Below are positions 1-6,709 of a stretch of 11,428 bases of DNA, piece by piece (within the stretch, counting starts at the first letter, position 1; each line of letters begins with the position of its first letter). The DNA comes from Pseudomonadota bacterium (GTDB lineage: Bacteria > Pseudomonadota > Gammaproteobacteria > Xanthomonadales > Xanthomonadaceae), in the NCBI GenBank assembly GCA_023423675.1, contig JAFAFD010000275.1:1-11428 (forward strand), written 5' to 3'. The position numbers were made by a program, and so were the translations under genes. Below the pieces are notes generated by a model. It saw nothing but the letters and a program-made list of their open reading frames with translations, did no database searches and had not been told where the DNA came from.

Positions 1-53
1 GCCCATGATCGGCTTTCCCGTTGAAAAGCAGCCGAGCATGGGCTCGGCTCTAC
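1..53. repeat. Inverted pair of SMAG-type REP palindromes (left copy cut by the window edge)
   Basis: Positions 30-53 read on the minus strand as GTAGAGCC followed by GAGCCCATGCTCGGCT with a shared GA. This is a GTAG-headed palindrome with an 8-bp stem (30-37 with 42-49) and a 4-nt loop. It matches the GTAG-ended REP family (SMAG) described in Stenotrophomonas maltophilia. Positions 1-14 match the tail of the same element on the plus strand at 13 of 14 bases, so the window seems to begin inside a second, oppositely oriented copy. The two copies can pair over 14 bp with one mismatch (1-14 with 30-43) around a 15-nt spacer. The structure lies just 3' of the hexosaminidase gene, where REP hairpins often protect mRNA ends. 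No U-tract follows, so it is not a classical terminator. Family assignment is from memory of the consensus. Confidence 0.8.
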
Positions 54-54
54 A

Positions 55-78
55 GAAGATCCACGCCACGCGTAGGTG
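55..78 (+). repeat. Degenerate SMAG-like REP copy
   Basis: The stretch GAAGATCCACGCCACGCG followed by TAGGTG resembles the common SMAG variant GTAGATCCACGCCATGCG followed by TGGAT. The head is GAAG instead of GTAG, and the right arm has substitutions. Only ACGC (63-66) and GCGT (70-73) still pair fully, with weaker outer pairing. It faces the intact copy at 30-53 head to head. A further ggctctac at 94-101, whose reverse complement is GTAGAGCC, abuts the hexosaminidase stop codon and may be another decayed end. This is probably an eroded element. Confidence 0.45.
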
Positions 79-97
79 AAGCCGTCCAGCAATGGCT

Positions 98-2452
98 CTA
101 CTTAAGCGTCACCTCATCCAGCACCCACATCGCCGGGCGCGTATCGCCGGTGAAGTTGATGCACAGATCATCCGTGCCCGACACGCCCTTCGGCAGCGCC
201 GCGCGCAGGGTGACGAAGCCATCGGCATCGGTGCTGGCCGGCAGTGGCACCTGGGCCACGACCTTGCCGGTGCAGTCGCCACGACGGATCAGCATTTCGC
301 CGTTGCGGCCCTTGGCCTTCTCGAACTTGCGCGCCGGCTCGTCGTGGGCCAGCTGGAAGTAGTACGGAATGCGCCCGGCACGAACCTGCACGCTGCCGAT
401 GCCATCGAGCTGCGCGGCCGGCCAGCGCCAGCACGGCTGGAAGATGTCCACGGTGAAGACATTGCGCGCACCTTCGCGCGGGCCATCATCTTCCAGGCGC
501 AGCACCAGGCCCTTCTCGCCCACGCAGCTGCGCAGTTCCTCGCTGTGGCGGCTGAGCAGCGACTGCGCGGTGTAGGACGCCACGGTCGGTGCCGCCGCCA
601 GCGGCTGGCCCTGGAAGAACGCAGCGGCCTGCACGGTGGCCGGCAGCGGCTGGGTCAGCGGCTGCTGGTACAGCGGCGAGCTGGCGGTCACCGGCGTGCC
701 GTCGGTGCTGTAGCGCACTTCATAGCCCAGCGGATTGGCCAACGACACCGTCACCGTGTTCGCGGCGCGGTCGTCGGTATGGCCCACGCCCACTTCGAAC
801 GGGGTCTGCGCATAGGCCAGGCCCCAGGCGCGGTAGCGCTGCAGCTGCGCAGGCAGGCGGGCGAGGAAATCGCGGAAGTCGCGATGTTCCGGCGCGCTCC
901 AGCCGGTCTCGGCCACCGCCGCCAGGCGCGGGAACAGGTTGTGCTGCAGGCGTGCGTAGGTGCGGGTGTGCTCGGTGAACATGTTCGCCTGCAGGCCGAG
1001 GATGTGCCCGCGCTTGTCGGCGGCCAGCTCGGCCGGCACCGGCTCGAAGTTGTACAGCTTGGCCAGGTTGACCTGGGCCGGGCGACCCGGCGGTTCGTTC
1101 GGCGAACCGGTCTGCAGGTAGTCCAGGTACAGGTGGCTGACCGGCGACATCACCACGTCATGGCCACTGCTGGCTGCGGCCAGGCCGCCTTCGGTGCCGC
1201 GCCACGACATCACCGTGGCCTGCGGCGGCAGGCCGCCTTCGAGGATCTCGTCCCAGCCGATCAGGCGGCGGTCGTGTTCTTCCAGGAAGGTTTCCAGGCG
1301 CTTGATGATGTGGCTCTGCATGGCCATCTCATCCTTGATGCCCAGCTCGCGCATGCGCTTCTGCACCTGCTTCGAGGCGATCCACTGGTCCTTGACCGCT
1401 TCGTCGCCACCCACGTGCACGTACTTCGCCGGGAACAGCTGGATCACTTCCTCCAGCACGTTCTCCAGGAAGGTGACGGTGCCGTCCTCGACGTTGAACA
1501 GGTTGGGGAACACGCCCCATTCGCTGATCGGCTTCAGCGGCGTGCTGATCGAGCCCAGTTCCGGGTAGGCGGCGATCGCGGCGGTGGCGTGGCCGGGCAC
1601 GTCGATTTCCGGGATCACCTGGATGTGCAGCTTGGCTGCATAGGCGATCACTTCGCGGATCTGGTCCTGCGTGTAGAAACCGCAGTACGGGTATTCCTGC
1701 TTCGTCACCGGATCGATGCCGCCATCGCCGGCCGGCAGGCGGCAGCTGCCGACCTCGGTCAGCTTCGGGTAGCGCTTGATCTCCATGCGCCAGCCCTGGT
1801 CATCGGTCAGGTGCCAATGGAAGGTGTTGAGCTTGTGCGCGGACATCGCATCGAGCACGCGCTTGATCTCGTCCAGGCTCTGGAAGTGGCGCGCCGAGTC
1901 GAGCATGAAGCCGCGCCAGCTGAAACGCGGTGCGTCCTGGATCTGCACGGCCGGCAGCGCGCCCTGGCTGCCGCCGGTGGCCAGCTGGGCCAGCGTGGTG
2001 GCGCCGTAGAACAGGCCCGTCTCGTTGCCGGCCTGCACCAGCACGCCCTGCGCGGTGCTCTCCAGCGTGTAGCCCTCGCCGGTATCGCGGAAGGTGGGGA
2101 TGATCTGGAAGCGGATGCCGCCGGCCTTGGCCGCGGCCTTGCCGGTGGCCAGCGCCAGGCGCGGGCCGCCACTGCGGGCGAGCAGATCGGCGAACTGGCC
2201 CGCCACGCGCTGCTCGGCTTCGCTGTCGGCGCGCAGGGCTGTGCCTGCGGCCACGGTGATGCCGCTGCCATTGCCGCGCTGCACCTTGGCCGGTGCGGGG
2301 ATCAGCATCAGGCTGCCGGCGCGCAGCTGCGGGCCGGGGCCGGTATCCAGTGCCGGGGCATCGGCGGCCAGCGCCGGAAGGACGGGCAGGGCGGCCAGCA
2401 GGCTGCCCAGCAGCAGGACGCTGCGCATCCTGGCGCGGGTGGGCTTCGTCAT
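98..2452 (-). CDS. Secreted family 20 beta-N-acetylhexosaminidase
   Basis: A 784-residue GH20 enzyme that releases terminal GlcNAc from chitooligosaccharides or other glycans. A signal peptide covers about residues 1-29 (basic start, hydrophobic core, ALA cleavage site). There is no lipobox cysteine, so the protein should be soluble in the periplasm or exported. An N-terminal GH20b-like domain spans about 40-165. The catalytic barrel (about 170-510) contains HWHLTDDQGWR (HWH at 212-214), the HVGGDE motif with the catalytic pair D350-E351, and the later GWDEIL and MSW motifs with substrate-stacking tryptophans. A chitobiase C-terminal-like beta domain follows (VRYSTDGTPV), then about 130 residues of beta-rich sequence that may bind carbohydrate. 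The ATG at 2452 has AAGGAG 8 nt upstream (2461-2466) and starts a convincing signal peptide. The gene follows the TonB receptor but lies beyond its terminator. The family is certain; the exact substrate (chitin versus plant or host N-glycan) is inferred from context. Confidence 0.95.
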   Translation of the reverse strand: MTKPTRARMRSVLLLGSLLAALPVLPALAADAPALDTGPGPQLRAGSLMLIPAPAKVQRGNGSGITVAAGTALRADSEAEQRVAGQFADLLARSGGPRLALATGKAAAKAGGIRFQIIPTFRDTGEGYTLESTAQGVLVQAGNETGLFYGATTLAQLATGGSQGALPAVQIQDAPRFSWRGFMLDSARHFQSLDEIKRVLDAMSAHKLNTFHWHLTDDQGWRMEIKRYPKLTEVGSCRLPAGDGGIDPVTKQEYPYCGFYTQDQIREVIAYAAKLHIQVIPEIDVPGHATAAIAAYPELGSISTPLKPISEWGVFPNLFNVEDGTVTFLENVLEEVIQLFPAKYVHVGGDEAVKDQWIASKQVQKRMRELGIKDEMAMQSHIIKRLETFLEEHDRRLIGWDEILEGGLPPQATVMSWRGTEGGLAAASSGHDVVMSPVSHLYLDYLQTGSPNEPPGRPAQVNLAKLYNFEPVPAELAADKRGHILGLQANMFTEHTRTYARLQHNLFPRLAAVAETGWSAPEHRDFRDFLARLPAQLQRYRAWGLAYAQTPFEVGVGHTDDRAANTVTVSLANPLGYEVRYSTDGTPVTASSPLYQQPLTQPLPATVQAAAFFQGQPLAAAPTVASYTAQSLLSRHSEELRSCVGEKGLVLRLEDDGPREGARNVFTVDIFQPCWRWPAAQLDGIGSVQVRAGRIPYYFQLAHDEPARKFEKAKGRNGEMLIRRGDCTGKVVAQVPLPASTDADGFVTLRAALPKGVSGTDDLCINFTGDTRPAMWVLDEVTLK

Positions 2453-2460
2453 CGGAAGGA

Positions 2461-2466
2461 CTCCTT
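2461..2466 (-). promoter_or_regulatory. Ribosome binding site of the hexosaminidase gene
   Basis: AAGGAG on the minus strand lies 8 nt before the ATG at 2452 and fixes that start. A TATAGC hexamer just upstream, after the terminator U-tract, could be part of a weak promoter, but no good -35 accompanies it. Confidence 0.7.
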
Positions 2467-2492
2467 GAATCGGTTGCGATGTTCGCTATACA

Positions 2493-2530
2493 TGAAAAAC
2501 GCCGGGCCCGGAATGACCCAGGCCCGGCGT
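2493..2530 (-). terminator. Intrinsic terminator after the TonB receptor gene
   Basis: Read on the minus strand, a perfect 10-bp GC-rich stem (ACGCCGGGCC at 2499-2508 with GGCCCGGCGT at 2521-2530) and a 12-nt loop run straight into TTTTTCATG. It lies 34 nt beyond the receptor stop codon and about 40 nt before the hexosaminidase start. It should therefore end or attenuate transcription between these two co-oriented genes. Confidence 0.85.
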
Positions 2531-2564
2531 GCGTGCACGACTCGGCGATGTGGCTGCCGCTGGA

Positions 2565-5225
2565 TCAGTACTTGAAGCGGAAGTTCAGATAGTACTGGCG
2601 ACCGTTGCTGTAGAACGAGGTCGGGATCGCCGCGGTCTGGTAGTACTTGTAGGTCGGGTTGTTGAGGTTCAGCGCATCCAGGCTGACGCTCAGCCACTCG
2701 GTGGCCTTGTAGCTCAGCGACGCGGACAGCGTACCGAAATCATCCTGGTAGTAAGGGTTGGTACCCGACAGGCTGATGAGGAACGAGGAGCGGTGGGTGT
2801 AGCTGACGCGCGCGCCGAAGCGCTCGTTCTCGAAGTAGGCACCCACGTTGTAAGTGTTCTTCGAGGTGCCCAGCAGGTTGTGCGAACCGTCCGACCAGGT
2901 GTGGGCGGTGCTGCCGTTGGCGTAGGTGTAGTTGGCGTTGATGCCGAAGTACTCGCCGATCGGCTGCTCGTAGGCCACTTCCACGCCGGTGACCTTGCCG
3001 TCGGCATTGATCGGGGTGGAGATCTGGTAGGTCTCGAGCTGGTTGGTGAGTTCGCTGTACAGCTGGCGCGGGACCACGTCGAAGGCAATGTAGTCCTTCA
3101 TGTCCATGTGGTACGCACCGATCGACAGCAGGCCGCGCGGCATGAAGTACCACTCCAGGTTCGCGTCCAGGTTGGTCGACAGGGTCGGCTTCAGGTTCGG
3201 GTTGCCGCCGCCGCCGGTCTTGTTCAGGTCCGAGCCCCACGAGGAGGTGCCCAGCGCCGAGTAGTCCGGCAGGGTCTGGGTCTGCGACGCGGCCACTCGC
3301 AGCACCAGCTTGTCGTCCAGGTCGAACTTGATGTTCGCGCTGGGCAGTACGCGGTTGCGCTTGTTCTGGAAGGCAGTACGTTCCCACATGCCGAACAGGC
3401 TGCTGACGTCTGCATCGGCGGCGTTGCTCACCGCGTTGTAGGTGTCGATGTCCTGCTTGATGTTGACGTAGCGCAGGCCGACGTTGCCGCTCCACCAGTC
3501 GCCGCTGAAGTTGGCCTGCACGTAGCCGGCGAAGTTCTTTTCCTTCACCTTCCACTCGGCGCCGTAATTGTGGCGACCGGTCGGGCCATCGTTGCCGGCC
3601 AGCCAGGTGGAGTTGTTGATGATCGCGTTCTTCAGCGCATCCGGGGTGTAGTACCAGATGTTGCGCGGGAAGGTGCCGCCGATGTCACCGGCGAAACCGC
3701 TCGGGTAGTTGCCGGTGGCGCTGCCCTGCAGGGCCGACCAGATGTCACCCGGGGTGGCGCCTTCCGGCGACAGGGCTTCGCGTTCGTGGTCGGCGAAGCG
3801 CACGCCGAAGTCGACCGAGTTCAGCACGCCGGTGCCGAAGTACTGGCTGAAGTCCAGCGTTGCCCAGTTTTCCTTGTCCTCGGCGCGCACCAGCTGGTTG
3901 CCCCAGGTACCAAAGCTGGTGACGCCGGTCGGGCTGATGTCGCCGCCGATGTTCCAGTCCACCGGCGAACCGGCGCCGTGGGTGGCCCAGCTGGCGCCGC
4001 CGCCCTGGCCGACGGTCACTTCGGCGATGAACTGGCGCGGGGTCTCACCGGTACCCTTGGTGGTACCTGCCTGGAATTTCATGTCCAGGTTTTCGTTGAT
4101 CTGCCAGTCTGCGTCGAAGGTGACGTAGTTGGTCTTGGCCGTGGCTTCACGGTAGATCATGTCGTAGACACCGTAGTTGGTGCCCGGCACGCCCGCATAG
4201 GTGGCGTTGCTGAGCACGCCGTCGGTGACCTTGTAGCCGGGATCGGGCGCCTGCGACTTGGCGAAGTTGCCGCCCCACAGCATGAAGTTGCGGTTGTAGT
4301 TGTTGGCTTCCAGCTTGGAGGAGAAGCCACTCAGCGACAGATCCAGGGTATCGGTCGGCTTGAACTGGATGGTGACCAGGCCACCCTTGCGCTCGCGGGT
4401 CTGCTCGAACAGGGTCGAACCCAGCAGGCCCGGCACATAGACGCCGACCAGGTCGGGATTGCTCTTGCCGACCGGATCATCGGCGGTGATCTTGCTGAAG
4501 CCGCCGGGGATTTCCTGCGCTTCGCGGCGCAGTTCGCGTTTCTGGTAGAAGGCCTGCAGCATCACGCCGAAGTTGTTGGCGTCGTTCTTGTAATTGAACA
4601 GCGCCGAGTACTGCGGATCGGTGGACTTGGCCTGGTCCGAATGCACCGCACCGACCGAGGCTTCAGCGCTGAACGGCTTGGCGAATTCCAGCGGCTTGCG
4701 GGTGATGATGTTGACGGTACCGGTGGTACCGCCGTCCTGCAGCTTGGCCTGCGAGGACTTGTTCACTTCCACCGAGCGCACCAGCTCGGACGGCAGCAGC
4801 GAGTAGCTGACGCTGCGGCCGACGTTGTTACCCTGGCTGAGCACGAACCAGTCGGCCGAACCGACAGTGTGGCCGTTGATCAGGGTCTGGGTCAGGCTCG
4901 GGCTGGTGCCGCGCAGGCTGACGCGGTCGGCTTCGTCGAAGCCGCCTTCGTCGGCGCTGGCCGAGCTGATGTTGACGCCGGGCAGGCGCTGCAGGGTGTC
5001 GGCGACGTTGTGCGCCGGCAGTTTGCCCACATCCTCGGCAGTGACCACTTCAACGCGGGCGTTGGCGTCGCGCTTGGTGTCCAGCGACTTTTCCATCGAA
5101 CCACGGATGCCGGTGACGGTCACGGTGTCCAGGTCGGTGGCAGTCGGAGCAGCCTGCTGCGCGTGGGCGCTGAAGGCGATGCAGCTGACGATGGCAGCCG
5201 AAAGCAGGGTCTTGCGGGTGTTCAT
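2565..5225 (-). CDS. TonB-dependent outer-membrane receptor, probable chitooligosaccharide/GlcNAc transporter
   Basis: An 886-residue TonB-dependent receptor that should move sugars across the outer membrane using TonB-ExbBD energy. A signal peptide covers residues 1-22 (cleavage AHA-QQ). A TonB-box-like segment LDTVTVT sits at about 32-38, followed by GIRGSMEKSLDTKRDA, a sequence typical of sugar-linked TonB receptors of xanthomonads and other aquatic Gammaproteobacteria. The plug (about 50-165) includes VADTLQRLPGVNIS, DRVSLRGTSP and a GTTGTVNIITRKP segment. The rest is a beta-barrel rich in aromatic, alternating strands, and it ends in FRFKY with an aromatic terminal residue as barrel assembly requires. 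The frame is open 13 codons further upstream. I chose ATG 5225 because it begins the signal peptide and has GAGGAG 8 nt upstream. It lies 145 nt downstream of the kinase, with no clear promoter or NagR-like palindrome in the gap, so transcription from the kinase promoter is possible. The substrate is inferred from neighbours; iron is unlikely in this setting. Confidence 0.93.
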   Translation of the reverse strand: MNTRKTLLSAAIVSCIAFSAHAQQAAPTATDLDTVTVTGIRGSMEKSLDTKRDANARVEVVTAEDVGKLPAHNVADTLQRLPGVNISSASADEGGFDEADRVSLRGTSPSLTQTLINGHTVGSADWFVLSQGNNVGRSVSYSLLPSELVRSVEVNKSSQAKLQDGGTTGTVNIITRKPLEFAKPFSAEASVGAVHSDQAKSTDPQYSALFNYKNDANNFGVMLQAFYQKRELRREAQEIPGGFSKITADDPVGKSNPDLVGVYVPGLLGSTLFEQTRERKGGLVTIQFKPTDTLDLSLSGFSSKLEANNYNRNFMLWGGNFAKSQAPDPGYKVTDGVLSNATYAGVPGTNYGVYDMIYREATAKTNYVTFDADWQINENLDMKFQAGTTKGTGETPRQFIAEVTVGQGGGASWATHGAGSPVDWNIGGDISPTGVTSFGTWGNQLVRAEDKENWATLDFSQYFGTGVLNSVDFGVRFADHEREALSPEGATPGDIWSALQGSATGNYPSGFAGDIGGTFPRNIWYYTPDALKNAIINNSTWLAGNDGPTGRHNYGAEWKVKEKNFAGYVQANFSGDWWSGNVGLRYVNIKQDIDTYNAVSNAADADVSSLFGMWERTAFQNKRNRVLPSANIKFDLDDKLVLRVAASQTQTLPDYSALGTSSWGSDLNKTGGGGNPNLKPTLSTNLDANLEWYFMPRGLLSIGAYHMDMKDYIAFDVVPRQLYSELTNQLETYQISTPINADGKVTGVEVAYEQPIGEYFGINANYTYANGSTAHTWSDGSHNLLGTSKNTYNVGAYFENERFGARVSYTHRSSFLISLSGTNPYYQDDFGTLSASLSYKATEWLSVSLDALNLNNPTYKYYQTAAIPTSFYSNGRQYYLNFRFKY

Positions 5226-5370
5226 GATGTCTCTCCTCATCACTCGATTGGATGCCGACGGCAATGTTCGATTGCGCTTGCGAAGGCGTGCGCGGGGCGG
5301 CGGCGATGTCCCGTGCGGTGGCGTGCCACGTACTGCGTGCTGCGATTGCGTTGAAACCGGTGCTGCGGGC
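5226..5370 (-). other. Kinase-receptor intergenic gap
   Basis: These 145 nt hold the receptor's ribosome site (GAGGAG on the minus strand, within 5234-5239). They also hold a 12-bp interrupted palindrome, GTGGC-GT-GCCAC, at 5318-5329. I see no convincing -35/-10 pair, no ACAACGTTGT-type palindrome, and no hairpin with a U-tract after the kinase. The gap may be an untranslated spacer within one transcript, or it may hold an activator-dependent promoter that cannot be recognised by eye. Confidence 0.4.
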
Positions 5371-6387
5371 TCAGGCGTTGGCGTGGAGCAGGAACCAGCT
5401 GGCGGCGCCGATGACGCCCAGCTGCCCGTGCTCGACCACCTTCACCGGGATGCGTGCCAGAGCTTCGCCCATCGGCCCCTTCTGCAGGTAGCGTTCGACG
5501 AAGGTGCTGGCATGCAGGTATTCGCGGATCTGCGGCAGGATGCCGCCGGCCAGGTAGACACCACCCTGCGCGCCGTAGAACAGCGCCATGTCGCCGATGG
5601 TGCTGCCGAGCAGGCCGCAGAACACATCCAGCGCCTGGCGGGCGAGGGCATCGGTACCGGCCATGGCTGCGGCGGTCACCGCATCCGGGCTGGCCAGCAC
5701 CGGGGTCTGCCCCTGCAGGGCGCAGATGGCGTAGTACAGGTTCATCAGGCCGGGGCCGGACAGCGCATGTTCGATCGACACGTGCGCGCGGTCGCGCTGC
5801 ATGTGGCGGACGATGGCCATTTCCAGTTCGGTGCTTGCGGCCAGCGTCGGCTGGCCGGCTTCGGTGGGCAGGACCACCGGGCCGTGCGGAGTGGGGATCC
5901 ACAGCGCGGCGCCCAGGCCGGTACCGGGGCCGACCACCAGGGTCGGGCCGCGCGGCGCGGTCTCGGGGCCGCACAGGTGCAGCACGCCGCTTGCGTCAAC
6001 CTGCGCCGCTGCATAGGCCACCGCTTCGAAGTCGTTGACAATGTGCACGTGCTGCAGGCCGACCTCGGCTTCCACCTGGCGGGCCGACAGCGGCCACGGC
6101 AGGTTGGCGGTGATCACCGTGCCGTCCTCGCGGGCGAAGCCGGCGGTGGCGACCACGCACTGGCTGGGCCGCGCGCTGTCACCGAGGAAGTCGGTGAGGA
6201 TCGCACTCAGGCCGGCATAGTCCGCATTGCGGTACTTGCGGTATTCCAGCAGCTGCACCGGATGGGCCTCGTCGCCGCTGGCCTGTGCCCTTGCCACGCG
6301 CACATGGGTACCGCCGACGTCGGCGGCCAGGAACGAGGGCGCGACGCGGGACAGGACATGGGCCGGGGCGGGATGGCTGGCGGTCAC
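5371..6387 (-). CDS. Glucokinase-family (Glk) sugar kinase, NagK-II candidate
   Basis: A 338-residue cytoplasmic hexokinase of the bacterial glucokinase family (E. coli Glk has 321 residues). In this locus it probably phosphorylates GlcNAc at C6 with ATP, the role named NagK-II in xanthomonads. Visible motifs are: phosphate-1 loop AADVGGTHVRVA (21-32); VNDFEA (117-122) with catalytic base D119; second phosphate motif GPGTGLGAA (153-161); sugar-binding PTEAGQ (174-179); SIEHALSGPGL with E206; and the adenosine-side GGVYLAGGI. E. coli Glk reads EGGH where this protein has EAGQ, so the sugar-contacting histidine is glutamine, which may relate to 2-acetamido sugars. The frame is open 70 codons further upstream, but that extension covers the promoter region. 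I chose the GTG at 6387 because CAGGAG lies 5 nt before it and the length then fits the family. The gene is divergent from nagP across a shared control region. Plain glucokinase activity remains possible. Confidence 0.9.
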   Translation of the reverse strand: MTASHPAPAHVLSRVAPSFLAADVGGTHVRVARAQASGDEAHPVQLLEYRKYRNADYAGLSAILTDFLGDSARPSQCVVATAGFAREDGTVITANLPWPLSARQVEAEVGLQHVHIVNDFEAVAYAAAQVDASGVLHLCGPETAPRGPTLVVGPGTGLGAALWIPTPHGPVVLPTEAGQPTLAASTELEMAIVRHMQRDRAHVSIEHALSGPGLMNLYYAICALQGQTPVLASPDAVTAAAMAGTDALARQALDVFCGLLGSTIGDMALFYGAQGGVYLAGGILPQIREYLHASTFVERYLQKGPMGEALARIPVKVVEHGQLGVIGAASWFLLHANA

Positions 6388-6445
6388 GCGGGCTCCTGCT
6401 GCAGGTGGGAGGCGGACCCACGAAAGGCCCGTCGATGGGGCGGAG

Positions 6446-6473
6446 TCTGTAACTGCGGTGACAACGATGTCAA
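6446..6473 (-). promoter_or_regulatory. Candidate promoter of the sugar kinase
   Basis: On the minus strand, a perfect TTGACA (6468-6473) is followed after 16 nt by TACAGA (6446-6451), a weak -10. The putative operator at 6459-6472 covers the -35 and spacer, a layout suited to repression. Transcription would begin near 6439, giving a leader of about 50 nt before the GTG start. Confidence 0.45.
6459..6472. promoter_or_regulatory. Candidate NagR operator, kinase side
   Basis: TGACAACGATGTCA is palindromic except for one central pair (TGACA arms and TGTCA arms around ACGA). It has the central CG typical of LacI-family operators and shares its left half, TGACAACG, with the site at 6696-6709 on the nagP side. 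The pairing of two like sites with two divergent promoters next to a LacI-family gene points to NagR. Binding is inferred. Confidence 0.6.
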
Positions 6474-6488
6474 CGAGTTCGTGACACT

Positions 6489-6510
6489 TTCGTTGCTGCG
6501 CCGCAACGAA
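6489..6510. repeat. Perfect 8-bp inverted repeat with a 6-nt spacer
   Basis: TTCGTTGC (6489-6496) and GCAACGAA (6503-6510) are exact reverse complements around TGCGCC. The repeat has no following U-tract on either strand, so a protein-binding site is more likely than a terminator. The factor is unknown. Confidence 0.5.
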
Positions 6511-6521
6511 TGAGAGACACC

Positions 6522-6533
6522 GTAAACGTTTAC
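6522..6533. promoter_or_regulatory. Perfect 12-bp LacI-type palindrome
   Basis: GTAAACGTTTAC is fully symmetric with a central CG, the general form of LacI/GalR-family operators. Its half-site (GTAAAC) differs from the TGACAAC half-site of the two putative NagR sites, so it may bind a different LacI-family regulator or be a weaker third NagR site. Confidence 0.5.
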
Positions 6534-6663
6534 ATCGTCTTGACCCGGCATTAACCCGCAAGGCTTTGCGCCATGGGCTTCTAGGGGCAGAGCGCATTCA
6601 GCGCGGAGCGCAGTGGTGCTGTTGCGCAGTGCAGCACGGCCGCATCGGGCCTGTGCAATCAAG

Positions 6664-6694
6664 TTGACAAACGGCGGTGCTCCACCGAAAGAAT
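6664..6694 (+). promoter_or_regulatory. Candidate promoter of the nagP operon
   Basis: A perfect TTGACA (6664-6669) is followed after 19 nt by AAGAAT (6689-6694), which matches TATAAT at four of six positions. The spacing is longer than ideal. The palindrome ACAACGTTGT begins only a few bases downstream, over the likely transcription start. This would leave a leader of about 60 nt before ATG 6763. Confidence 0.4.
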
Positions 6695-6695
6695 G

Positions 6696-6709
6696 TGACA
6701 ACGTTGTTC
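6696..6709. promoter_or_regulatory. Candidate NagR operator, nagP side
   Basis: TGACAACGTTGTTC contains the perfect 10-bp palindrome ACAACGTTGT (6698-6707) with central CG, with imperfect outer bases. It shares TGACAACG with the site at 6459-6472. It lies just downstream of the candidate -10, where bound repressor would block initiation of nagP-nagR-nagB-nagA-nagX and give autorepression of nagR. Confidence 0.6.

Noticed and set aside
92..2575. An 827-codon open frame opposite the hexosaminidase gene
   Set aside because: It is a shadow frame in GC-rich DNA: its product is dominated by Arg, Ala, His, Gln and Gly with no motifs, whereas the opposite strand has a full GH20 enzyme with catalytic residues.
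2529..5354. A 941-codon open frame opposite the TonB receptor gene
   Set aside because: A low-complexity Val/Gly/Ala/Arg-rich product with no domain. The complement encodes a complete receptor with signal peptide and aromatic C-terminus.
4825..6513. A 562-codon plus-strand frame across the kinase
   Set aside because: It runs antisense to two well-supported genes and through the control region; the composition is that of a shadow frame.
6388..6597. A 70-residue N-terminal extension of the sugar kinase
   Set aside because: It lacks a ribosome site, covers the putative promoter and operators, and makes the protein far longer than the family. GTG 6387 has CAGGAG 5 nt upstream.
6692..6709. CRP/Clp site at AATGTGACAACGTTGTTC
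   Set aside because: It has the TGTGA half, but the right half is TGTTC rather than TCACA. The symmetry is centred on ACAACGTTGT, which fits a LacI-type operator better.
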